DNA from: an uncultured Sterolibacterium sp.
GTDB lineage: Bacteria; Pseudomonadota; Gammaproteobacteria; Burkholderiales; Rhodocyclaceae
Reading direction: 5' to 3'
DNA length: 64,000 bases
NCBI GenBank assembly: GCA_903832735.1
Contig: CAILCO010000124.1
Coordinates: 45,372-109,371, forward strand
Part shown: one piece after another, positions 19,085 through 28,784 of the stretch
Numbering within the stretch: position 1 is the stretch's first letter
How the letters are laid out: each line of letters starts with the position of its first letter
The notes under the pieces: model-generated
Seen by the model: only the letters and a program-made list of their open reading frames with translations
Database searches by the model: none
What the model was told of the DNA's origin: nothing
Position numbers and translations under genes: made by a program

Positions 19085-20280
19085 CGCTATTTGCCTACAG
19101 GGCCATGAATGCCAGCGGATGCAAGGTGTCCGGCCGGACGGAAGCGATCAACATCGCAGACCTGGAACTGCGCCTGAAACATCTGGGGCTCGACCTGATC
19201 AACGGCAGCCCGGCGAGACAGGCGGAATTTCTCGCACGTCCGATCAGCCGCCGCGCACTGATCAATTTTTGCTTTCATCTCGAGCAATTGACGCGCTCGG
19301 GCGTGGCTATCATCGAGGGCCTCACCGACCTGCGCGACGGCATGACGAACCCACACTTCAGGGGTGTCATCGCCAGCATCATCGAAAGCATCGCCGGCGG
19401 CAAGACCTTGTCCCAGGCCATGGCCCTCCACCCACGCGTATTCGACGGCGTCTTCACCAGCCTGGTATTGGCCGGGGAGGAGACCGGGCGCTTGCCCGAG
19501 GTTCTGAAAAGTCTGGTCGATTCCCTCAAGTGGCAGGACGAACTAGCCTCCCAGAGCAAGAAGCTGCTGTTGTATCCGGCCTTCCTCGGCGCGGTCGTGC
19601 TCGGCGTGACCTTCTTCATGATGATTTACTTGGTGCCGAAACTGACCGGATTCCTCAAGGGAATGGGACAGGAAGTGCCGCTGCAGACCAGGATGTTGAT
19701 CTCCACTGCTGAATTCTTCAGCGACTTCTGGTATCTCCTGTTGTTCGGACCGATCCTGCTTGTCGCCGGCATCAAGATCGCGGTGCGGGTGAACCCGGCG
19801 GCGCGCTATCGGATCGACGGCATCAAGCTCGCGCTGCCTGTAGTCGGCGGAATCCTGCGCAAGATCATGCTATCCCGCTTCGCCGGCATATTCGCCATGA
19901 TGTACGCGTCCGGAATTCCCATCATCGACGCCATTCGCGCCAGCGAAAACGTCATCGGCAACGCCGTCGTCAAGGATGGTCTGGTCCGCGCCGGCAGGAT
20001 GATCGCCGAAGGCCGGAGCCTCACCGCAGCCTTCGAGCATGTCGATCTGTTCCCGCCTCTGGTGATCCGTATGCTGCGCGTCGGGGAAAACACCGGCGGA
20101 CTCGATACGGCGCTCCTGAACGTGTACTATTTTTACAACCGCGACGTTCGCGAAGCCATCGAACGCCTGCAAGCCATGATCGAACCGGCCATGACCCTGG
20201 CGATAGGCCTGCTGCTTGGCTGGGTGATGGTCTCCGCACTCGGTCCCATCTATGATGTCATCACCCGGTTGAGGATTTGA
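19081..20280 (+). CDS. mshG: Inner-membrane platform protein (GspF/PilC family)
   Basis: 399 residues. Two GspF domains with the family pattern LEQLTRSGVAIIEGLTDL and FAMMYASGIPIIDAIRASE, and three membrane helices. It anchors the pilus motor and contacts MshE. ATGA overlap with mshE. Confidence 0.94.
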   Translation: MTLFAYRAMNASGCKVSGRTEAINIADLELRLKHLGLDLINGSPARQAEFLARPISRRALINFCFHLEQLTRSGVAIIEGLTDLRDGMTNPHFRGVIASIIESIAGGKTLSQAMALHPRVFDGVFTSLVLAGEETGRLPEVLKSLVDSLKWQDELASQSKKLLLYPAFLGAVVLGVTFFMMIYLVPKLTGFLKGMGQEVPLQTRMLISTAEFFSDFWYLLLFGPILLVAGIKIAVRVNPAARYRIDGIKLALPVVGGILRKIMLSRFAGIFAMMYASGIPIIDAIRASENVIGNAVVKDGLVRAGRMIAEGRSLTAAFEHVDLFPPLVIRMLRVGENTGGLDTALLNVYYFYNRDVREAIERLQAMIEPAMTLAIGLLLGWVMVSALGPIYDVITRLRI

Positions 20281-20286
20281 CCGGCC

Positions 20287-21771
20287 ATGGGACAACATCG
20301 CCTGCTGCTCATTGCTGCGGATCGCCTGAGCGCCTATTGCTGGCACTCCGGGCGGCTTGTGTGCGAGGCCGAGTTCGCCGCGGAGCCGCAAGGCTTCCAG
20401 TCCTTCGTCGCCTACCTCGGACAACACCGGCGAAACACCTTCAGACTTCTCTCCCTGTTTGCCGAAGAAGGCTACCAGCGGGAAGACATCCCTTGCGTCA
20501 AGGGCCGCGACCGCCATGCGTTGCTCGCACGCAAACTGCATCAACATTATTATGGCGCCAGGTTGGCGCTCGCTCTTTCGCTGGGCCGGGAGACGACAGG
20601 CCGTCGCGACGAGAAACTGCTGCTGACCGCACTCAACAGTCCCGAGCAACTGGAGCCTTGGTTGGACCTGATGACCAAGGCCGAAGCGCGGATATCCGCT
20701 CTTTACACCCTGCCGCTGCTAGCCGGCGCGCTAGCCGCGAATACCGCCAAGGCCGCCCCGCTGTTCCTGCTGCTGACGCTTAGCGTCGGCGGAATCCATC
20801 AGACGCTGTTCGAGAACGCCCGGCTGCGATTCTCGCGCCTGACGCCGGTGGCGACCGACAACCTGGAGAAAATTGCGACCGCATGCGCGACTGAGTCGGC
20901 CAGGATCTATCAGTATCTTGTCAGCCAACGGGTGATGACACACGGCGACGCGCTGGCCACCCTGGTGCTGGTCCATCCGGGACAAATCGCGCAGTTCCGT
21001 AGCCATTGCAAGGACACCGAGGAGATCCGCTTTATCTTCGCGGATCTCCTCGCGGAGTCGAAAAAGCACGGACTCAAGACCCTGCCTAGTGATTCGCGCA
21101 GCGACGCGCTGTTCCTCCACTTGATGGTCAGGAAGCCACCGCACGCCCAGTTCGCCGACGCTGCGCTGCGGCGTTTCCACCTGCTGGAGAGGGCCCGTCT
21201 CGCGCTGCGCAGCACCGGCATGGCGATCTTCCTCGCCGCCTTGCTCATCGCCGGCAAGGAAAGCCATGACTACGCAGCGCTAAGGGAAGAAGCCCTGCAG
21301 ATGCGCCTCCAGATCGAAGACCAGCGTAAGCGCTATGAAACGGCGCTCAGAAGTATGCCGCCCTTGCCGACCGGCATCGCCAGGCTGCGCGCGTTGGTTG
21401 GCCGCTACGATCAACTGGAACAATACCCGGTCTCGCCGGAGCCGATGTTCCGGCGCATCAGTCGGGCTCTGGAAAATGCGCCGGACATCAGCATCGATCG
21501 TATCGACTGGCAAAGTGTCCAAGGTGCGGGAGCGACTGTCGTCGCCGATCTCCATGCCCGACTGCCGCTCGCATTGGTCCGCAATCAGCGGGCGCAACTG
21601 GCCGCCATCGACAGTTTCAGAACAGAACTGGCCAGGGACCCGACGGTATCGGTGCAACGAACCAGGATGCCGTTCGAGATCGAATCCGGAAAATTATGGA
21701 AGAGCGACGACGCGGAAGACTCCGGCAGCGATACACCGAGATTCTCCCTGCGCATCGCGGAGCAGCGGTGA
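20287..21771 (+). CDS. MSHA-locus assembly protein, MshI/PilM-PilN-like
   Basis: 494 residues. The N-terminal ~260 residues look like an ATPase-fold/PilM-like region without clear nucleotide motifs. One hydrophobic segment at about 316-330 is followed by a coiled coil and a small alpha/beta domain (about 380-460) like the PilN periplasmic part. Position after mshG matches mshI. It may be a PilM-PilN-type fusion. Six bases separate it from mshG. I assign role by locus, not by a specific motif. Confidence 0.75.
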   Translation: MGQHRLLLIAADRLSAYCWHSGRLVCEAEFAAEPQGFQSFVAYLGQHRRNTFRLLSLFAEEGYQREDIPCVKGRDRHALLARKLHQHYYGARLALALSLGRETTGRRDEKLLLTALNSPEQLEPWLDLMTKAEARISALYTLPLLAGALAANTAKAAPLFLLLTLSVGGIHQTLFENARLRFSRLTPVATDNLEKIATACATESARIYQYLVSQRVMTHGDALATLVLVHPGQIAQFRSHCKDTEEIRFIFADLLAESKKHGLKTLPSDSRSDALFLHLMVRKPPHAQFADAALRRFHLLERARLALRSTGMAIFLAALLIAGKESHDYAALREEALQMRLQIEDQRKRYETALRSMPPLPTGIARLRALVGRYDQLEQYPVSPEPMFRRISRALENAPDISIDRIDWQSVQGAGATVVADLHARLPLALVRNQRAQLAAIDSFRTELARDPTVSVQRTRMPFEIESGKLWKSDDAEDSGSDTPRFSLRIAEQR

Positions 21772-21778
21772 TGCGCTC

Positions 21779-22378
21779 ATGAAAACGGCGTTGGCGCTTC
21801 GCGACCTGCCTCTGCTCCGCGGCACCCTCCTTTTCGCCGTGCTGCTTTCACTGTTCGGCTTGACTCTGCTGAAGATAGCGCATGACGGGGCTAAGGAAAT
21901 GCGCGAACAGCACGGGCGGATTCTGGCCCAACACCGGAATATCCGGGAGAACTTGTCGCGACTGGCCACCGATGAACGGGAAATCAGGCAAAAACTGGCC
22001 CGCTACGAGGATCTCGTCAAGCATGGCTACCTCAACCAGGAACAGCGTCTCGAGTGGGTCGAACAGATCCGCAGGATCAAGGTACGAAGAAAACTTATCG
22101 AGGTGAACTACGAACTGGCAGCGCAGCAGTCCTTAGACAAAACCGATAGCGTCGGCTACGAATTAATGTCCAGCGCCATGAAGCTGCAGATGCGCTTGCT
22201 GCACGAGGAGGACTTGCTGAATTTTCTCGCTGACCTGCGCGGCTCGGTACGCGCCTACCTGCGTATCCGCAGTTGCGCTCTCGAACGCCTGCCAAAGAGC
22301 AATGGGCGGCCGTCAGATGCGGCGGAACTCAAGGCCGAATGTCTGATCGACTGGATCACCCTGCGTGAGCGGCCATGA
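21779..22378 (+). CDS. Inner-membrane pilus assembly protein, MshJ/PilO-like
   Basis: 199 residues from the ATG at 21779 (MKTALALRDL). One membrane helix (about 17-36), then a long coiled coil (about 40-120) and a short C-terminal domain: the PilO/GspM layout. Overlaps the next gene by 4 bp. Assigned from topology and locus position (mshJ slot). Confidence 0.72.
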   Translation: MKTALALRDLPLLRGTLLFAVLLSLFGLTLLKIAHDGAKEMREQHGRILAQHRNIRENLSRLATDEREIRQKLARYEDLVKHGYLNQEQRLEWVEQIRRIKVRRKLIEVNYELAAQQSLDKTDSVGYELMSSAMKLQMRLLHEEDLLNFLADLRGSVRAYLRIRSCALERLPKSNGRPSDAAELKAECLIDWITLRERP

Positions 22379-22818
22379 GCAGAATATTTTCCAGACCGTT
22401 TGCTGCCCTTGCGGCACTGTCAATCACAGTGGCCCTCTGCGCCGCCGCGCCGCCAGCCGCAGCGGATGGCCTGGGCCGTCTGTTTTTCACCCCGGAGCAG
22501 CGCGCCAGGCTCGAGCGCCAGCGCACTCTCGGCGCACTGACCATCCCGGGAACGGGTGACCCGGCGCTCCGCCTCGACGGCGTCATGCGCCGTTCCGACG
22601 GCAAGAGGATGGCCTGGATCAACGGAGTTGCTCAGCACGGCGATGGTTCCGGCTTTCAACTCGATCCCGTCTCGCGGCACCCGTCCGGCGCCGTCATCAG
22701 CATAGTCGGCGAGTCGTCGATGCCGCTGCGGGTCGGCGAATCGTTCAACCGCGCGACGCGCGAAAGGACGGGCGGCCTGGCGGAAGGAAGCATAGTCATC
22801 GAGGGAATAACCCGATGA
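22375..22818 (+). CDS. Exported pilus assembly protein, MshK/PilP-like
   Basis: 147 residues with a signal peptide ending near APPAAA. The C-terminal part (RLDGVMRRSDGKRMAWINGV, then LRVGESF) fits the small beta domain of MshK/PilP/GspC-type periplasmic proteins (INGVxx followed by VxxGexf). ATGA overlaps at both ends. Confidence 0.75.
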   Translation: MSRIFSRPFAALAALSITVALCAAAPPAAADGLGRLFFTPEQRARLERQRTLGALTIPGTGDPALRLDGVMRRSDGKRMAWINGVAQHGDGSGFQLDPVSRHPSGAVISIVGESSMPLRVGESFNRATRERTGGLAEGSIVIEGITR

Positions 22819-24224
22819 TTGCACCCGGCGAAACCTGCTCATCGAACCTCCGGCAACGGGGCTTGGCGCTGCTCATGGTGCTGGTATTGCTAGTGCTGGG
22901 GGTAGCCTATGTTATCTCCGCCCCTTTGAGCGCTGCCCGCCTGCGGGCGGAACGAGAAGAGACCAGTGCAACTGCCCTGGCCCAGGCAAAGGAGGCTTTG
23001 ATCGCCTATGCCCTCACCTATGGCGAGATGCATCCGAACAAGGTGCCGGGCTTTCTGCTCTGTCCGGAAACGGGAAACTCGGCCATTGCCACGCCCGAAG
23101 GCAGCGCAGACCTTTCCTGCGGAACCAAGGACACCAGCGCCATCGGTCGCCTTCCCTGGCGGACGCTCGGCCTTCCGCCCTTGCGCGACGGCTCGGGCGA
23201 GTGCCTCTGGTATGCCGTATCCGGCAGTTTCAAGAACAATCCGGCCAGCGACATGATGAATTGGGATAGCAACGGCCAATTGGCGGTCAAGGGCGCCGAC
23301 GACACCTCATTCATTGCCGGCACCACGCCCGAAAGCCTTGCCGCCGCAGTCGTTTTCGCGCCCGGAGCAGCTACCGGCAAGCAAGATCGCAGCGCCGTGG
23401 CAAAAACCTCTATCTGCGGCGGAAATTTCGACCCGCGCAACTATCTTGAGGCATTCGGCAGCGCCGACAACTCGGCGGTTTCGCCGATCCCCGGTGCGGT
23501 ATCGACTTTCTTTGTCGGGGGAACCGCCAATGGCGGCAACGACCGTTTGCAGGCGATCACCCCGCAGGATATCTTCGGCGCTATCCGGAAACGCACTGAT
23601 TTCAATGCGACGCTCAAGGGTTTCACCCAGCGGGTGGCCATGTGCCTCGCAGGATATGGCCGGCTGAATGCGGCAGGCGCTAGCGACAAACGCCTGCCCT
23701 GGGCCGCCCCGGTTGGACTGGCCGACTACGCGGTGGACAGCAACTATGACGACAGCGGCAATGCGCTCTCCGGACGATTGCCCTACCGCGTTAATAATTC
23801 GAAAAGCGCCACAGCCAACGCCATGGTACAGACCAGCCTGATTACCGGCGACAACTGCCCGGGATCCTGGTCGCCGTTGGATGACAATTGGTACAGGAAC
23901 TGGAAGGACCATCTCTTCTATGCTTTGGCCAGTTCATTCAGCCCGGGCGCCGCGACACCCAGTGTCTGCGGCAACTGCCTGAGCGTTAATGGCGCCGGAG
24001 CCTATGCCGCAATAGTCATGTTCGCGGGCAGCAGACTTGCCGGCCAAAAGCGCTCAAGCCTGGCGGACAAGGCCGCGATCGCCAACTACCTGGAGGAACG
24101 AAACAGCACGAACCATACGAACCCTGGCGGCAGCTCCGACTACCAAGGCGGGCCGACAACGACAGGCTTCAACGACATTCTCTACTGCATCGACAGCAGC
24201 CTGGCGGTAGCGCCATGTTCCTGA
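22815..24224 (+). CDS. Large minor pilin-like protein (PilX/GspK type N-terminus)
   Basis: 469 residues. The N-terminus RQRGLALLMVLVLLVLG is a pilin-like transmembrane helix after a basic, Gly-ending leader, but lacks the Phe+1 and Glu+5 of standard prepilins, as in GspK and some PilX proteins. The soluble part is unusually large for a minor pilin and Cys-containing (about ten Cys), so disulfides are likely. Probably a tip or adhesin-like component. Overlaps the next prepilin gene by 10 bp. Confidence 0.7.
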   Translation: MIAPGETCSSNLRQRGLALLMVLVLLVLGVAYVISAPLSAARLRAEREETSATALAQAKEALIAYALTYGEMHPNKVPGFLLCPETGNSAIATPEGSADLSCGTKDTSAIGRLPWRTLGLPPLRDGSGECLWYAVSGSFKNNPASDMMNWDSNGQLAVKGADDTSFIAGTTPESLAAAVVFAPGAATGKQDRSAVAKTSICGGNFDPRNYLEAFGSADNSAVSPIPGAVSTFFVGGTANGGNDRLQAITPQDIFGAIRKRTDFNATLKGFTQRVAMCLAGYGRLNAAGASDKRLPWAAPVGLADYAVDSNYDDSGNALSGRLPYRVNNSKSATANAMVQTSLITGDNCPGSWSPLDDNWYRNWKDHLFYALASSFSPGAATPSVCGNCLSVNGAGAYAAIVMFAGSRLAGQKRSSLADKAAIANYLEERNSTNHTNPGGSSDYQGGPTTTGFNDILYCIDSSLAVAPCS

Positions 24225-24979
24225 AGTCAAGTTGCGGTTTCTCCCTAGCCGAACTGGCGGTCGTGCTGCTCATCAGCACGTTGCTGCTAGGCGGCATGCT
24301 GGTGCCGCTGTCCGCGCAAAACGAGTTGCGCCGAACTGCCGAGACCGGGAAAACCCTGAACGAAGTACGCGATGCCTTGCTTGGTTTCGCCATTGCCAAT
24401 GGCCGCTTGCCTTGCCCGGCCTCAGCCGGCGCCACCGGCGCCGAAGCCGGAGGCGGCGCGCTTGCCTGCGCAGCTGCCACCGCCGGCGTCGCCGATGGAT
24501 TTCTGCCCGGCGCGGGCATGGGCTTGTCTCCTGTCGACGGACAAGGCTATCTGCTGGATGCCTGGGGCAACCGGGTTCGCTATGCCGTCAGCGTAGCGCC
24601 AGGCGCAGCAGCGAATGCTTTCACGACCAGCAAGGGCATCAGCAATTTCTGGCAGGCGAACAACACGCCGCCGGCGGCCGATCTGCAGATTTGCACGAAT
24701 AGCGCCAGCATAGCCAACCCGGGAACGGCCAAGGCCGACTGCAAAGCGAGCGACGCCTTGACCAAAGGCGCTGTCGCCGTGATTTATTCGCTTGGGAAGA
24801 ATTCGGCCACGGCCGGGGCAGGGGTCGACGAAGCCGCCAATCTCAATGGCGACCGCGTCTTCGTTGCCCATGAAGCCCGGCCGGCAGGCGCGTCCGGCGG
24901 CGAATTCGACGACCTCGTCGTTTGGCTGTCGACGAACATTCTTTACAACCGTATGGTCGCCGCCGGAATCTTGCCTTAA
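24215..24979 (+). CDS. Prepilin-like protein with type IV pilin leader
   Basis: 254 residues. CGFSLAELAVVLLISTLLLGG is a class III leader and helix (cleavage after Gly8, Phe+1, Glu+5). The soluble part is Ala/Gly-rich. It shares the DALLGFAIANGRLPCPAS pattern with PilX-like neighbours (compare EALIAYALTYGEMHPNKVPG in the upstream gene), so the two appear distantly related. Minor pilin by locus. Confidence 0.82.
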   Translation: MFLKSSCGFSLAELAVVLLISTLLLGGMLVPLSAQNELRRTAETGKTLNEVRDALLGFAIANGRLPCPASAGATGAEAGGGALACAAATAGVADGFLPGAGMGLSPVDGQGYLLDAWGNRVRYAVSVAPGAAANAFTTSKGISNFWQANNTPPAADLQICTNSASIANPGTAKADCKASDALTKGAVAVIYSLGKNSATAGAGVDEAANLNGDRVFVAHEARPAGASGGEFDDLVVWLSTNILYNRMVAAGILP

Positions 24980-25043
24980 ACGGGCGAGCGAATACCTGCG
25001 ACATCCGATAATTGCCGTATTTGCAACGTCAATGGAGGTCAAA

Positions 25044-25715
25044 ATGCCCAACAAATCCTCAGGCTTCACCCTGGTCGAAATCGCCATCGTGCTGGTCATC
25101 ATCGGCCTGCTTCTCGGCGGCGTGCTCAAGGGTCAGGAACTTATCAACAACGCCAAGATCAGGCGCGTAGCTAATGACCTCAGCGGGATCTCAACCGCGA
25201 TCTACGCCTACCAGGACCGCTACAAAGCGCTGCCCGGTGACGACAGCGGCGCCTCGTCGCGCTGGGGAGCCGGAGTAGCCAATGGCGACAGGGGAGGAAC
25301 GATCAGCGGGGATTTCTGCGGCGATCCGAACGGCACTGCGGAGTCGCTCAGCTTCTGGCGACATCTTCGCCTCTCCGGCCTGATGGAGGGAGACTCGGCC
25401 TCAAGCGAACAGCCGCAGAATGCGCAGGGCGGCATACTCGGCGTCCAGACCGCAAGTGGCCCTGCATCTGCGATCGAGATCGGCGGGCTGGTATTGTGCG
25501 CGAGCAATCTCACCGGGAAAATCGCCGAGGCGGTAGACAGCCAGCTCGATGACGGCAAGCCGGGAAGCGGATCTCTGCGCGCCTACAGCCAGAACAAGAC
25601 CCCGGTCGCCCGCGGCTGCGCGGTCAATGTCACGAGAACCGCTTCGGTGGCGAATACACTGGGCTATAACGCCGCCGACGACACCGAACTGTACACGATC
25701 TGCAAGTCGGTCTAA
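25044..25715 (+). CDS. Prepilin-like protein
   Basis: 223 residues from the ATG at 25044, preceded by GGAGG. Textbook leader: SSGFTLVEIAIVLVIIGLL (Phe+1, Glu+5). The C-terminal Cys pair (GCAVN...ICKSV) could form the D-loop disulfide. Longer than a usual major pilin but could be the MSHA-type shaft subunit. Its 3' end overlaps the convergent antiporter gene by 4 bp. Confidence 0.87.
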   Translation: MPNKSSGFTLVEIAIVLVIIGLLLGGVLKGQELINNAKIRRVANDLSGISTAIYAYQDRYKALPGDDSGASSRWGAGVANGDRGGTISGDFCGDPNGTAESLSFWRHLRLSGLMEGDSASSEQPQNAQGGILGVQTASGPASAIEIGGLVLCASNLTGKIAEAVDSQLDDGKPGSGSLRAYSQNKTPVARGCAVNVTRTASVANTLGYNAADDTELYTICKSV

Positions 25716-27682
25716 CCTCTGAGCAAGCGTTCCTCGGCCGCCGCAACGGCCGAGGGCACACCGAGCAGGATGATCACATCGCCGGCTTCGAGGCAGGTTT
25801 CCGGAGCGCATTCGACTCGCCGGATGCCGCGCCGGCGGATCGCCGAAACCGTCGCGCCGACCTCTTCCAGCGCCAACTCGCCCAGCTTGCTGCCGACCGC
25901 GCCGGCGCCCGCAGTCAACACCACAGAATGGAGACGCGGTTGCTCTGCGTCGGAAAGGTGATCGCCGCTGTCGGTGGCGCCATGAAAGAAGCCGCGCAAC
26001 AGCACATAGCGATGTTCCCGCATCTCGCGCAGGCGCTTGATGACCCGGTACATCGGCACACCGAGCAGGGCCAGCGCGTGAGTCGCGAGCATCACGCTCG
26101 ATTCCAGCGCCTCAGGGACCACTTCCGCCGCGCCTGCGGCGGCGAAGCGCTCGACGTCGGCATCTTCTGCGGCACGAACCACCACCGGCAGTCCCGGCCG
26201 CAACTCGCGCGCGTGATGGAGCACACGCAACACCAGTTGCGGATCGTTCGAGGTCACCACCACCACGTCGGCGCGATGGATGCCGGCAGCCACCAGACTC
26301 TCGCGCCGCGACGCGTCGCCATAGGCCACGGCTTCGCCAGCCGCTGCTGCTTCGCGCACCCGCTCCGGATCGAGGTCGAGTGCCACGTAGGAGACGCCTT
26401 CCTCTTCCAGGAAGCGCGCCAGGTGCTGGCCGGTCTTGCCGTAGCCGCAGAGTATCGCGTGCTTGTCGCTGCCGATCGAGCGGGCGGCGATCTGGGTCAG
26501 GGCGATCGAGCGCATCAGCCATTCGGAGGCGACCAGACGCATCACGATGCGGTCGCTGAAATGGATCAGCAGCGGCAAGAGCAGCAGGGAAAGTACTAGC
26601 GCTCCCAGCACTACCTGCGTCTGCGCGCTGCCGACCAGTCTCTGGTCGATCACCAGTTCGAGCAGGACGAAACCGAACTCGCCGCCGGCGCACAACCACA
26701 GGCCGGTGCGCAGCGCTTCCCCCGGCGGAGCGCCGAACAGGCGCGCCAGGCCGGCGGCGATGGTGAGCTTCAGCGCCAACAGGAACAGCAGCACGCCGAA
26801 GACAGCCAGGAAGTGAGCCGCGATCAGACCCGGATCGAGAAACATGCCGACGGTGATGAAAAACAGTCCGAGCAGCACGTCGCGGAAAGGCTTGATGTCC
26901 TGTTCAACCTCGAAACGGTATTCCGTCTCCGAGATCAGCATGCCCGCCAGGAAAGCGCCCAGCGCCAGCGACAAGCCGGCCAGCTCGGTGAGATAGGACA
27001 GGCCCAGGGTGATCAGCAGCACGTTGAGCATGAATAGTTCGGCGGACTTGCGCCGGGCGACGATGGTGAACCACGCCCGCATCAGACGCTGGCCGAAGAA
27101 CAGGACCACCGCCAGGACTGCGGTCGCCTTCAGGGCGGCGACCAGGAGCGTGCCGCCGAGCGAATCGGGCGCCCCCGCAAGCGCCGGCAGGAGAATCAAC
27201 AATGGCACCACGGCAAGATCCTGGAACAACAACACGCCCATGATCTGGCTGCCGTGCGCGGAATCCAGTTCCATGCGCTCGACCAGAAGCTTGCTGGCCA
27301 CCGCGGTCGACGACATCGCCAGCGCCCCGCCCAACGCCAGCGCGCCTTGCCAGGAAAGACCCAGCAGCCAGGCGCACAACAGGATTGCGGCAGAGGTCAC
27401 CAAGACCTGCGCCAGACCCAGACCGAACACGATGCGCTTCATGCTCATGAGTCGCGGCAGCGAGAATTCCAGGCCTATGGTGAACATCAGGAAGACCACG
27501 CCGAACTCCGCCAGGTGGCGGGTTCCCGCCGACTCCGGCAAGAGCTTGCCGGCATGCGGACCGATCACCGCACCGACCAGCAGATAGCCCAATATCGGCG
27601 GCAGATTGAGCGCGCGAAACAGGGCGATCACCAGCACGGCCGAAGCGAGCAGCAGCAACACGAGTTGCAGAGGAGTGGCCAT
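25712..27682 (-). CDS. CPA2-family cation:proton antiporter (Kef/YbaL type)
   Basis: 656 residues: 12-13 membrane helices (1-390), a TrkA-N/RCK NAD-binding domain (ILCGYGKTGQHLARFLEEEGV region, about 410-525) and a C-terminal TrkA-C domain (about 570-655). Seen: the Kef-type GFVVLLEL-like GEFGFVLLELVI and SSTAVASKLL segments. Potassium or sodium efflux in exchange for protons, gated by nucleotide or thiols. Divergent from kdsD with only 52 bp between. Confidence 0.92.
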   Translation of the reverse strand: MATPLQLVLLLLASAVLVIALFRALNLPPILGYLLVGAVIGPHAGKLLPESAGTRHLAEFGVVFLMFTIGLEFSLPRLMSMKRIVFGLGLAQVLVTSAAILLCAWLLGLSWQGALALGGALAMSSTAVASKLLVERMELDSAHGSQIMGVLLFQDLAVVPLLILLPALAGAPDSLGGTLLVAALKATAVLAVVLFFGQRLMRAWFTIVARRKSAELFMLNVLLITLGLSYLTELAGLSLALGAFLAGMLISETEYRFEVEQDIKPFRDVLLGLFFITVGMFLDPGLIAAHFLAVFGVLLFLLALKLTIAAGLARLFGAPPGEALRTGLWLCAGGEFGFVLLELVIDQRLVGSAQTQVVLGALVLSLLLLPLLIHFSDRIVMRLVASEWLMRSIALTQIAARSIGSDKHAILCGYGKTGQHLARFLEEEGVSYVALDLDPERVREAAAAGEAVAYGDASRRESLVAAGIHRADVVVVTSNDPQLVLRVLHHARELRPGLPVVVRAAEDADVERFAAAGAAEVVPEALESSVMLATHALALLGVPMYRVIKRLREMREHRYVLLRGFFHGATDSGDHLSDAEQPRLHSVVLTAGAGAVGSKLGELALEEVGATVSAIRRRGIRRVECAPETCLEAGDVIILLGVPSAVAAAEERLLRG

Positions 27683-27734
27683 GGAAAGTCGGCGGCACGG
27701 TTATAATTGACCGAATCATAACTGCATAGCGAAC

Positions 27735-28784
27735 ATGAGCCAATCTGGCGACGTCATGGCCAACATGACCAGCACTGCCCCCCTTGCCGCCCCTGCCGCC
27801 CTTGCCAACATGCGCGCCCTGGAAATGGCCAGGCGGGTGCTGCGCATCGAGGCTGAAGCGGTTGCCGCGCTGGGCGAACGTTTGGACGATGGTCTCGGCG
27901 ACGCGTTACTGCAAGCGCTCGAACTGATCCTGGCCTGCCGCGGACGCGTCATCGTCAGCGGCATCGGCAAGTCCGGCCATATCGGGCGCAAGATCGCGGC
28001 GACACTCGCCAGCACCGGGACCCCGACTTACTTCGTGCATGCTGCAGAAGCCGTGCATGGCGACCTGGGCGTTATCACCCGGGACGACCTTCTGATCGCC
28101 ATGTCCTACTCGGGCGAGAACGACGAACTGTTGATCATCGTACCGCTGGTCAAGCGTCAGGGCGCCCGGCTCATCGCCATCACGGGAGATGCGCAATCAT
28201 CGCTGGCGAAGGAAGCCGACGTGCATCTCGACGCCAGCGTCAAGGAAGAAGCTTGCCCGCTCAACCTGGCCCCCACCGCCAGCACGACGGCGGCGCTGGC
28301 ACTGGGCGATGCGCTGGCCGTGGCGCTGTTGGACGCCCGAGGTTTCGGGGCGGAAGATTTCGCCCGCTCCCATCCCGGCGGCGCACTCGGCCGCCGCCTG
28401 CTGACTCATGTACAGGACGTCATGCGCCCGGCGCCGGATGTCCCGATGGTCAACGAAGCAACACCGGTACTCGATGCGATCCTGGCCGTATCGAGAGGCG
28501 GCATGGGCATGGCCGCGGTCATGTCGAGCGGCCAGGATCTCTGCGGGATCTTCACCGACGGAGACTTGCGCCGTGCCATGGAGAAATTGGGTGATTTGCG
28601 CAGCATCTCGGTCGGCGCGGTGATGACTAGGAACCCGCGCACCATCTTGCCCGGGCGCCTCGCGGTCGAAGCGGTGCAATTGATGGAAGAACACAAGATC
28701 AACCAGTTGCTGGTCGTCGATGGTGCCGGCAAATTATCCGGGGCGCTCAATATGCACGACCTGTTTCGCGCCAAGGTGGTGTGA
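27735..28784 (+). CDS. kdsD: Arabinose-5-phosphate isomerase
   Basis: 349 residues. Sugar isomerase (SIS) domain with SGIGKSGHIGRKIAATLASTG and SYSGENDELL, then two CBS domains. Converts ribulose-5-P to arabinose-5-P, the first step of Kdo synthesis for LPS. Start at 27735; later in-frame ATGs exist at 27756 and 27765. Overlaps kdsC (TGATG). Confidence 0.95.
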   Translation: MSQSGDVMANMTSTAPLAAPAALANMRALEMARRVLRIEAEAVAALGERLDDGLGDALLQALELILACRGRVIVSGIGKSGHIGRKIAATLASTGTPTYFVHAAEAVHGDLGVITRDDLLIAMSYSGENDELLIIVPLVKRQGARLIAITGDAQSSLAKEADVHLDASVKEEACPLNLAPTASTTAALALGDALAVALLDARGFGAEDFARSHPGGALGRRLLTHVQDVMRPAPDVPMVNEATPVLDAILAVSRGGMGMAAVMSSGQDLCGIFTDGDLRRAMEKLGDLRSISVGAVMTRNPRTILPGRLAVEAVQLMEEHKINQLLVVDGAGKLSGALNMHDLFRAKVV

